A DNA stretch of 18,332 bases from Phycisphaerae bacterium (GTDB taxonomy: Bacteria > Planctomycetota > Phycisphaerae > UBA1845), in assembly GCA_029260155.1 (NCBI GenBank), contig JAJDDU010000568.1, positions 1 through 18,332 on the forward strand, in the 5' to 3' direction. Below the pieces are notes generated by a model, which was given only the letters and a program-made list of their open reading frames with translations, searched no databases and had not been told where the DNA came from. This document shows positions 7,465 to 13,365 of this stretch, one piece after another. Each line of letters begins with the position of its first letter. Within the stretch, counting starts at the first letter, position 1. The position numbers and the translations under genes are program-made.

Positions 7465-8289
7465 TCAAACGTGATCGGCTAATTCCGCTACCGGACCAAC
7501 TTTAGAAGTCTCCCGCGTTGGTTTCTTGCCGCGTTCGGACGTGTAAGGGACGCTCCAGAGCGTGATATAGGTAAGTTCCGCTGGACACTGCACGCGAAAA
7601 GGGATCGGTCCGGAGACGCCCAGGCCTGCGCTGACGTGTACGGACGTGCCAGCGATTCTGTGCAAGCCACGCGCCTGTCGGGTCGGTATTCGGTCGTTGG
7701 TGAACACGCAGCCCAGTCGTGGCAGGCAGATCTGCCCGCCGTGGGTGTGGCCTGACAACTGCAACTGGACGCGTCCTGGGCTGAGATCGAAGGCGGTAGA
7801 CGGGTAGTGCGCCAACAGAACCACCGGTTCTCCTTCTGGGATGTTCTTGAGGGTTGCATTCAAGTTGCCGTTTTCGCCGATGCACTGCTCGACGCCGGCC
7901 AGGTGCAAGGGCGACCCGCCCAGGTCCAGGCGAACGTTCTCATTACGCAGCCAGCGAAACGGCGGGTCGGGCTGATCCGCCAATCGCGAGCGATCGTGAT
8001 TGCCGAGTACGGCGAACGTTCCCAGTCGTGGCGTGATGCCGTCGAAGAAACGGCGGGATAGGTTCGCCGCTTGGCGCCATCGCTGCGGCAGCCCCGAGAA
8101 ATCCCCGGTGACCAACAAGAGGTCATAGCCTGGCCCGAGCAGGCGGCTGCGGGCCTCCGACAGCACGCGGTTCCATCGTTTGAAATGGAAATCTGAGATG
8201 TGTGCAATCCGTAGCCCGTGTTGGGCACGGGCCAATCCCGGCACGGTCACGGTGTATTCGCGCACCGCGAGACTCGGTTGAAACCCCAT
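7465..8289 (-). CDS. Metallophosphoesterase (calcineurin-like, YkuE/YaeI-type)
   Basis: The 274-residue protein has all five signature blocks of the two-metal calcineurin-like phosphoesterases. These are 'ISDFHF' (Asp33, His35), 'VTGDFS' (Asp63), 'VLGNHD' (Asn97, His98), 'LLAHYP' (His161) and 'SGHTHGGQ' (His181, His183). The GHTHGGQ form with a downstream 'GLGVSGPIPFRVQCPAEL' stretch is typical of the YkuE/YaeI group, which often acts on lipid or membrane-linked phosphate esters; the substrate here is not known. There is no N-terminal transmembrane anchor, unlike many YkuE proteins. The ATG is preceded by a run of six G eight bases upstream. It is co-directional with cysK, whose stop lies 101 bases upstream, and may be co-transcribed with it. 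Confidence 0.92.
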   Translation of the reverse strand: MGFQPSLAVREYTVTVPGLARAQHGLRIAHISDFHFKRWNRVLSEARSRLLGPGYDLLLVTGDFSGLPQRWRQAANLSRRFFDGITPRLGTFAVLGNHDRSRLADQPDPPFRWLRNENVRLDLGGSPLHLAGVEQCIGENGNLNATLKNIPEGEPVVLLAHYPSTAFDLSPGRVQLQLSGHTHGGQICLPRLGCVFTNDRIPTRQARGLHRIAGTSVHVSAGLGVSGPIPFRVQCPAELTYITLWSVPYTSERGKKPTRETSKVGPVAELADHV

Positions 8290-8390
8290 CGCTTCTGCCC
8301 CCCTGTCGTGTCGTCAAGCGCGTCCAGTCGCGCCCAGGTTGAGCATACGATTTGAATGGGGGCTGCAGTGTTGCCGTGAACGGAAACCGC

Positions 8391-9335
8391 TCAGCTCTGC
8401 TGGAACAGTGCGGTCGATAAGTAGCGTTCGCCACTGCTCGGCAGAATCACGACGATGAACTTTCCCTTGTTATCGGGCATCGCTGCGACCTGGCTAGCCG
8501 CGCACAAGGCCGCGCCGGAGGAGATTCCACAGAGGATACCCTCCACCTTGGAGGCACGGCGGGCCCACTCGAACGCATCGTCGTTGGAGACACGGATCAC
8601 GTCGTCGATCACGTCCATGTTGAGTACTTCGGGGATGAAGCCGGCGCCGATTCCCTGGATCTTGTGGGGGCCTGGCTTGAGGGCTTCGCCGGCGCGGGTC
8701 TGCGTGATCACCGGTGAATCCGTCGGCTCGACCGCGTAACACTTGAATGAAGGTTTCTTGGCCTTGAGCGTTTCACCGACACCGGTGATCGTGCCGCCAG
8801 TGCCAATACCTGACACCAGTATGTCGGCTTGCCCAGCGCTGTCTTCCCAGATTTCGACCGCCGTCGTCTTGCGGTGAACTTCGGGGTTTGCGGGGTTCTT
8901 GAACTGCTGGGGCATGAAGGCGTTGGGGGTGTCGGCCACGAGTTTCTCGGCCGCTCGGATTGCGCCGGGCATTCCCTCCGCGGCTGGCGTGAGCACTAGG
9001 TCGGCGCCCATGGAGCGGAGCAAGGCCCGACGTTCCATGGACATGCTCTCGGGCATGGTCAAGGTCAGCTTGTAGCCCTTGGCGGCGCACACGAAGGCGA
9101 GGCCGATACCGGTGTTGCCGGAGGTCGGTTCGACGATCATGGTGTCCTTGGTGATCTTGCCGTCGCGTTCGCCCGCTTCGATCATGGACCGGCCAATGCG
9201 ATCTTTGACGCTGGCCAACGGGTTGTGGAATTCCAACTTGGCGTAGACCTTGGCATCTTCCGGAAGAATGCGTTTCACCCTTACCAGCGGCGTGTTTCCA
9301 ACTGTATCGATGATGTTTTCGTTAACGTGACCCAT
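8391..9335 (-). CDS. cysK: Cysteine synthase (O-acetylserine sulfhydrylase), PLP-dependent
   Basis: It forms cysteine from O-acetylserine and a sulfide donor. The 314-residue product has the fold type II hallmarks: 'NTPLVRV' near the N-terminus, the PLP Schiff-base Lys44 in 'NPLASVKDRIG', the substrate loop 'EPTSGNTG' (69-76), the phosphate-binding 'GIGTGGT', and 'GISSGA' near the end. The frame is open upstream to 9536, but ATG 9335 was chosen. It has GGAG seven bases upstream, and the extra 67 residues are low-complexity and overlap the JAMM gene. Length and motifs fit CysK/CysM. The JAMM peptidase gene 62 bases upstream raises the possibility that it uses a thiocarboxylated carrier protein (CysM-like) rather than free sulfide. 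Sequence alone does not settle which. Confidence 0.95.
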   Translation of the reverse strand: MGHVNENIIDTVGNTPLVRVKRILPEDAKVYAKLEFHNPLASVKDRIGRSMIEAGERDGKITKDTMIVEPTSGNTGIGLAFVCAAKGYKLTLTMPESMSMERRALLRSMGADLVLTPAAEGMPGAIRAAEKLVADTPNAFMPQQFKNPANPEVHRKTTAVEIWEDSAGQADILVSGIGTGGTITGVGETLKAKKPSFKCYAVEPTDSPVITQTRAGEALKPGPHKIQGIGAGFIPEVLNMDVIDDVIRVSNDDAFEWARRASKVEGILCGISSGAALCAASQVAAMPDNKGKFIVVILPSSGERYLSTALFQQS

Positions 9336-9397
9336 AGTGGTTCTCCAGGCAACCCCGTTTTCTCGACCCGCTCCGACGCGTGATGAACGCGATAAGG

Positions 9398-9838
9398 CTA
9401 ATGTAAGAGTTGACGGTCTGTCAACGTGATCGGCTCTTCTTGCATGCCCTTTCCGCCCCCACCCAGCCGCCACGAGCTGTGGCCGACGATACCCGACGAA
9501 TTGACGCCGACGATGAGATAGGATTTGTCCGGCCACGCCGTTTTCACGTCGTGCGACGAGGGTTGCAGCGAGCTGTCGGGATGCGAATGGAAGAAGCCAA
9601 GGAGCTGCTCGCCGGACTCGTTCGACTTGCGGATTGCGTCGAACACGGCTTGGGGGTCGATCTCGTAGCGTTTGTGGCGGTCGCCTGCGGCGATGTTGAT
9701 CGCGGTTTGGGTCCGTTCGACCAGACGCTTACTGCCGTCGATGCGGCCGATGAGCAGGCCGCAGCACTCCTCCGGCATCGACGCGAGGGCTGATTCCTCT
9801 ATACTTTCGAACGCTGTGCTGCTGATGTGGAGCGCCAT
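9398..9838 (-). CDS. JAMM/MPN+ metallopeptidase, Mec-like
   Basis: This is a small (146-residue) single-domain zinc peptidase. The JAMM signature is complete: Glu24 in 'PEECCGLL', His84 and His86 in 'FFHSHP', then Ser94 and Asp97 in 'PSSHD'. In mycobacteria the homologue Mec removes cysteine from the C-terminus of the sulfur carrier CysO after CysM has added it. Here the gene lies directly upstream of a cysteine synthase in the same direction, supporting that role. No small ubiquitin-like carrier gene lies between or beside them. The start is uncertain: ATG 9838 and ATG 9847 are both possible and neither has a clear ribosome binding site; a GTG at 9895 is less likely. A different isopeptidase or deubiquitinase-like role cannot be excluded. 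Confidence 0.88.
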   Translation of the reverse strand: MALHISSTAFESIEESALASMPEECCGLLIGRIDGSKRLVERTQTAINIAAGDRHKRYEIDPQAVFDAIRKSNESGEQLLGFFHSHPDSSLQPSSHDVKTAWPDKSYLIVGVNSSGIVGHSSWRLGGGGKGMQEEPITLTDRQLLH

Positions 9839-9914
9839 GGGACGCATTGTATCGCAAGGCTGCGTGAGACGGTATCGAGATGGTAATGATCGCACACGGC
9901 TGGGAGTGCTCTTG

Positions 9915-10073
9915 ATGAAAAGACGTATGCTTCGACTCTTTGTGATGGTGTCGGTGTTCTTCAGCGTGGCCGACGTCGCTCAAGCGGGCGGATTCGAGTT
10001 CGGCTTCTTCACCGACGCCCTCGGCGGGCTGTTCACCGCGCCGTTCAGGATCCTCGGCTGCGTCGCGGGGTGA
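9915..10073 (+). CDS. Small exported peptide of 52 residues, function unknown
   Basis: ATG 9915 has GGGAG eight bases upstream, a much better start than the longer open frame that extends back to 9672 through the JAMM gene. The product starts 'MKRRMLRLFVMVSVFF', a classic signal peptide with an 'AQA' cleavage site at about residue 24. That leaves a mature peptide of about 28 residues rich in Gly and Phe with one Cys near the C-terminus ('FRILGCVAG'). It is divergent from the JAMM gene (76-base gap) and ends four bases before the first REP element. I do not recognise a family. The ribosome binding site plus signal peptide argue that it is real. Confidence 0.65.
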   Translation: MKRRMLRLFVMVSVFFSVADVAQAGGFEFGFFTDALGGLFTAPFRILGCVAG

Positions 10074-10077
10074 GACG

Positions 10078-10109
10078 CCGGGTGGCATGCCCACGCTTGC
10101 GTGGGCATG
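10078..10109 (+). repeat. REP element 1 (hairpin with CCGGGTGG foot)
   Basis: Foot CCGGGTGG (10078-10085) followed by an 11-bp perfect stem: CATGCCCACGC (10086-10096), loop TT, GCGTGGGCATG (10099-10109). The whole 32-base sequence recurs exactly, inverted, at 10858-10889. It lies 37 bases upstream of the RAYT start codon. A conserved short foot next to an imperfectly looped palindrome is the standard form of a repetitive extragenic palindrome. Confidence 0.88.
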
Positions 10110-10146
10110 AGTTGGGCAGTATCCGTTCGTTGAATCGAGAACCGTC

Positions 10147-10749
10147 ATGTGCAATGAGGTGGCCGAGCACAGAACGTCGAAGCACAAGACGTGCCGTCGC
10201 TACGACGATGTCGGTCATGCCCACTCGCTGACGTTCACCTGCTTCAATGGGCAGCCCTTGCTGAGCCGTGATCGTACGCGGCATTGGATGATCGAAGCCA
10301 TCGAACTGGCCCGCACAAAGCACGGATTCGACATCTGGGCGTACGTTCTCATGCCCGAACATGTACATCTGCTCGTTTATCCGCCGGACGCCGATTACTC
10401 GATCAGCAAGATTCTGATGACATTGAAACAACCGGTGTCGAAGCGTGCGAGGCTATTCGTGACAGAACACGCTCCGTCGTTCCTGAACCGCATGACGGAC
10501 GTTCAGCCGAACGGAAAGCGTACAGTACGTTTCTGGCAGCGCGGCGGAGGATACGACCGTAACCTCTGGTCGCCGAAGCACATTTGGGAGACAATCGACT
10601 ACATCCACAGAAATCCGATCCGCCGGGAGTTGTGCGATCATCCGACGGAGTGGGAGTGGTCGAGCGCGCGGAGCTACGAGGATCGCGCGAACCGGCTATT
10701 GCCGATCGGCTTCGATACGCTGCCGGACGATCCGCGACAACAGCGGTAG
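10147..10749 (+). CDS. REP-associated tyrosine transposase (RAYT, Y1/HUH family)
   Basis: The 200-residue Y1_Tnp-type protein binds and cleaves single-stranded DNA hairpins. Key features are the HUH motif His72-Val-His74 in 'AYVLMPEHVHLLV', a central 'FWQRGGGYDRNLW' segment, and the 'YIHRNPIRREL' block, whose Tyr152 is the likely nucleophile. The 'WEWSSARSY' signature of RAYTs follows. Length and organisation match RAYTs rather than IS200/IS605 transposases. It is flanked by one REP upstream and two inverted REPs downstream, the arrangement known for domesticated REP/RAYT loci. The start is ATG 10147, with only a weak purine-rich GAGA upstream. No inactivating change is visible in these motifs, so it is probably functional. 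Confidence 0.93.
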   Translation: MCNEVAEHRTSKHKTCRRYDDVGHAHSLTFTCFNGQPLLSRDRTRHWMIEAIELARTKHGFDIWAYVLMPEHVHLLVYPPDADYSISKILMTLKQPVSKRARLFVTEHAPSFLNRMTDVQPNGKRTVRFWQRGGGYDRNLWSPKHIWETIDYIHRNPIRRELCDHPTEWEWSSARSYEDRANRLLPIGFDTLPDDPRQQR

Positions 10750-10795
10750 ACTGACAACAGATGTCGAAACGAGACGCAGTCGTTGTGAGTAGAAA

Positions 10796-10827
10796 CCGGG
10801 TGGCATGGCCACGCTCGCGTGGCCATG
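10796..10827 (+). repeat. REP element 2, with compensatory stem change
   Basis: Foot CCGGGTGG (10796-10803), then stem CATGGCCACGC (10804-10814), loop TC, GCGTGGCCATG (10817-10827). Compared with element 1, the fifth base pair of the stem is flipped from C-G to G-C on both arms, so pairing is kept. It has the same orientation as element 1 and lies 47 bases after the RAYT stop. Confidence 0.88.
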
Positions 10828-10857
10828 TTGACGGTCGACGCGTTCCTCTGCGCAACA

Positions 10858-10889
10858 CATGCCCACGCAAGCGTGGGCATGCCACCCGG
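10858..10889 (-). repeat. REP element 3, inverted
   Basis: Stem CATGCCCACGC (10858-10868), loop AA, GCGTGGGCATG (10871-10881), then CCACCCGG, the inverted foot (10882-10889). It is the exact reverse complement of element 1. Together with element 2 it forms an inverted pair 30 bases apart, like a BIME. It ends 45 bases before citF. Confidence 0.88.
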
Positions 10890-10934
10890 TCGGGGACATT
10901 GTAGTTGAGGACGACGTGACATTAGGATTGGCAT

Positions 10935-12491
10935 ATGCTTGACCAACTCATCGAGAATGCTGCCGGACGCATGGTGCCGACGGAGATTAATGGCTGCGCG
11001 GCGGTTCCGTTTCAGGGCGTTGGGAAGTACCGGCCTGAGGGGCGGAAGGCGGCGCCGGCGGTGCGAACTTGCGCGGACTACCCGGCCGACGGGGACAAGG
11101 CCGTTGCGGATCTGAAGACGGCGCTGAAGAACGCGGGGCTGCGCGACGGGATGACCGTCTCGTCACATCATCATTTTCGCAACGGCGATCTGGTGGGCAA
11201 CGCTGTGTTCGAGGCGGCGGCGGCGCTAGGAGTGAAGGACCTGCGGTGGTTTCCGAGCGCGGCGTTTCCTTGTCATGAGCCGATCATCGGGCATCTGGAA
11301 AGCGGCGTGGTGCGTTACATCGAAGGGAGCATGAACGGTCCTCTGGGCAACTATTGCTCGACCGGGAAGATGCGGGGGATGGGCGTGCTGCGATCGCATG
11401 GTGGGCGGTGGCAGGCGGTACAGGACGGCGACGTGCATATCGACATCGCCGTGCTGGCGGCGCCGACGGCTGACCCGTTCGGGAATGCGAATGGAGTCAT
11501 GGGTCCGTCGGCGTGCGGACTGATCGGGTTCGGGCTGGTGGATTCGATCTACGCCGATCATACAATCGTGGTGACGGACAATCTGATTCCGTTTCCGTGT
11601 ATTCCGTGGCAGATTCAGGGGAACAACGTCGATCAGGTGGTGGTGATGGACTCGGTCGGCGATCCGTCGAAAATCGTCTCGGGGACGACGCAACTGACGA
11701 AGAGCCCGGACCGGCTGCTGATCGCCGAGCTGACCGCCAAGTTCGTCCGCGAAGCCGGGATCATGAAGGACGGGTTCAGCTTTCAGGCGGGCGCTGGGGG
11801 CACTGCATTGGCCTTTGCGATCTTCTTGAAAGAGATGATGATCGACGCGAGTGTGAAAGCGCGGTTCGTGCGCGGCGGCAGCACGAAGTACCTCGTCGAG
11901 ATGCTCGAAGAGGGGCTGACCGATTACATCCTCGACGGGCAGACCTTCGACCTCGACGGCGTTCGCTCGATGCGTGACAACCCGTGTCACCAGGACACGA
12001 GCCCATTTACCAGCTACAACTTCCACGGCAAGGGCTGTTTCGCCTCGATGCTCGATGCCGTCGTGCTGGGCGCGACGGAGGTGGACGTGGGCTTCAATGC
12101 CAACGTGGTGACCCACTCGGATGGCCGACTGCTACACGGCATTGGGGGTTGGCAGAACTGCCTGGCGGGCAAATGCGTTATTCTGCCGATCCCGTCGGTG
12201 CGTGATCGCATTCCCGTGATCGTTGATCGGGTGACGACGTTGTGCGGGCCTGGCGAGTTAATCGACGTTGTGGTCACGGAACGCGGCATCGCCATCAATC
12301 CGCGGCGGACGGACTTGCTCGAAGCGGTGAAGGGGTCCACACTACCGATTCGATCGATCGAGGACCTCAAGGTTGAGGTCGAGGCGATTTGCGGCGGCGT
12401 GCCGGCTGCTCCGCGCTTGGGCGAGAAGATTGTGGCCGCGATCAAGTGGGTCGACGGAACGGTGATCGACTGTGTTCGGCAGGTGACTTAA
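10935..12491 (+). CDS. citF: Citrate lyase alpha subunit (citrate CoA/ACP-transferase) homologue
   Basis: The 518-residue protein aligns by eye along its full length with CitF, the transferase subunit that exchanges acetyl for citryl on the citrate lyase acyl carrier protein. Matching blocks include 'DGMTVSSHHHFRNGDL' (about 71-86), 'SHGGR', 'DIAVLAAPTADPFGNANG' (about 170-187), 'GFSFQAGAGGTALA', 'DVGFNANVVTHSDG', 'RIPVIVDRV', 'GIAINPRR' and a C-terminal 'DGTVIDCVRQV'. The ATG is preceded by AGGA seven bases upstream. In classical loci citF follows citD and citE with citC, citX and citG nearby; none is in this window. The upstream neighbour is the REP cluster and the downstream gene is a lipoprotein whose ATG overlaps the TAA. 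It may work with subunits encoded elsewhere, or act as a stand-alone CoA transferase. Family assignment is strong; the reaction is uncertain. Confidence 0.92.
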   Translation: MLDQLIENAAGRMVPTEINGCAAVPFQGVGKYRPEGRKAAPAVRTCADYPADGDKAVADLKTALKNAGLRDGMTVSSHHHFRNGDLVGNAVFEAAAALGVKDLRWFPSAAFPCHEPIIGHLESGVVRYIEGSMNGPLGNYCSTGKMRGMGVLRSHGGRWQAVQDGDVHIDIAVLAAPTADPFGNANGVMGPSACGLIGFGLVDSIYADHTIVVTDNLIPFPCIPWQIQGNNVDQVVVMDSVGDPSKIVSGTTQLTKSPDRLLIAELTAKFVREAGIMKDGFSFQAGAGGTALAFAIFLKEMMIDASVKARFVRGGSTKYLVEMLEEGLTDYILDGQTFDLDGVRSMRDNPCHQDTSPFTSYNFHGKGCFASMLDAVVLGATEVDVGFNANVVTHSDGRLLHGIGGWQNCLAGKCVILPIPSVRDRIPVIVDRVTTLCGPGELIDVVVTERGIAINPRRTDLLEAVKGSTLPIRSIEDLKVEVEAICGGVPAAPRLGEKIVAAIKWVDGTVIDCVRQVT

Positions 12492-13357
12492 TGGACAATC
12501 CAATGATGCGTTTTCTATCTCTGATGACACTCTTCGTTGCGGTCAACGCGGGATGTACGAATCTCCCGATCGGCGATGCCGCCGGTGATGATGATACGCC
12601 GGTTGAAGATGGCCAATCCGCGGACCAACCGGTTCCGGACGCGGATTCGCCCGACGACACGCCTGACGTCGTACCCGACGAGGGCGGAGCCTCGGTCGAG
12701 GAAAACGCGTCTCCGATCGCGATCGCGTCCCCACGTTTCGACGAGGGCCGGGATGTGGTCTTGGACGGCACGCTCGACGCTCAGGCGTTCGTGGATGGGT
12801 CGGATTCCTTCGATCGGGACGGCGAGATCGTTGCGTGGGAGTGGCGGATCGACGGCCAACGGGTCGCCTTCGGGGAGAGCGCTTCGATCACAAATCTGCC
12901 CGTGGGTGTCACGCGCGTGACACTGGTAGTGACCGACGATTCGGGCGCGATCGGCTTCGACGAAGTCCGCGTGGTCAACCCCGGCTTTCGGTCCGGCCAA
13001 TGGCGCGGCGTGACAAGCCAGGGGCACGAGGTGTCTTTCGAGATCACGCCCGACTTGCGGGCGCACGACGTCGCCTTTGGGTTCGGATTCAGCGGTCGAA
13101 ACCTCTTGAACGGCGTGCCCTGCCCATTCGTCGAAACACGCGAGGTGTGTCCGACGTGCAACGAGTCTGTCGAACCCTGCTTGCTCGATTTCGCCTGGGG
13201 CGCGCCGTCCGAGATCTTCGCGCTTGCTGGGAGTTGCGTGGAGGTGGGCGACCCGCCTTTTGAACGCGCGATCGGCTTGGTCGCAGCGGCTCCACTGAGC
13301 AACTGCGCGGGCAGCATCGACGGGATCACGTGGGAGGCTCAGTGGGTTTCGGAATGA
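12491..13357 (+). CDS. Putative PKD-domain lipoprotein with Cys-rich C-terminal domain
   Basis: The ATG overlaps the citF stop by one base (TAATG), suggesting translational coupling; AGGTG within the citF end can serve as ribosome binding site. The 288-residue product starts with a short hydrophobic segment ending 'VNAGC' with Cys22 as candidate lipidated residue; Asn at -3 is atypical for a lipobox. Residues about 29-70 are a very acidic Asp/Pro/Glu linker. Residues about 75-163 form a PKD-like beta domain ('DGSDSFDRDGEIVAWEWRIDG' region, then 'VTLVVTDDSGA'). The rest, starting 'GQWRGVTSQGHEVSFEI', contains six Cys (about 211, 220, 223, 230, 249, 272), probably disulphide-linked. An extracytoplasmic, membrane-anchored role is likely. 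There is no enzymatic motif. Confidence 0.82.
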   Translation: MDNPMMRFLSLMTLFVAVNAGCTNLPIGDAAGDDDTPVEDGQSADQPVPDADSPDDTPDVVPDEGGASVEENASPIAIASPRFDEGRDVVLDGTLDAQAFVDGSDSFDRDGEIVAWEWRIDGQRVAFGESASITNLPVGVTRVTLVVTDDSGAIGFDEVRVVNPGFRSGQWRGVTSQGHEVSFEITPDLRAHDVAFGFGFSGRNLLNGVPCPFVETREVCPTCNESVEPCLLDFAWGAPSEIFALAGSCVEVGDPPFERAIGLVAAAPLSNCAGSIDGITWEAQWVSE

Positions 13358-13365
13358 CCTCGCCG

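Noticed and set aside
9336..9536. 67-residue N-terminal extension of cysteine synthase
   Set aside because: It overlaps the JAMM gene and is unlike any cysteine synthase N-terminus; ATG 9335 has a good ribosome binding site.
9672..9914. Longer version of the small exported peptide
   Set aside because: The extension runs antisense through the JAMM gene and would bury the signal peptide; ATG 9915 has its own ribosome binding site.
10078..10889. CRISPR-like repeats
   Set aside because: Only three hairpin copies in mixed orientation with irregular spacing around a RAYT gene; this is a REP cluster.
11226..12116. Minus-strand open frame opposite citF
   Set aside because: CitF matches its family along its full length in the plus strand; this is a mirror frame.
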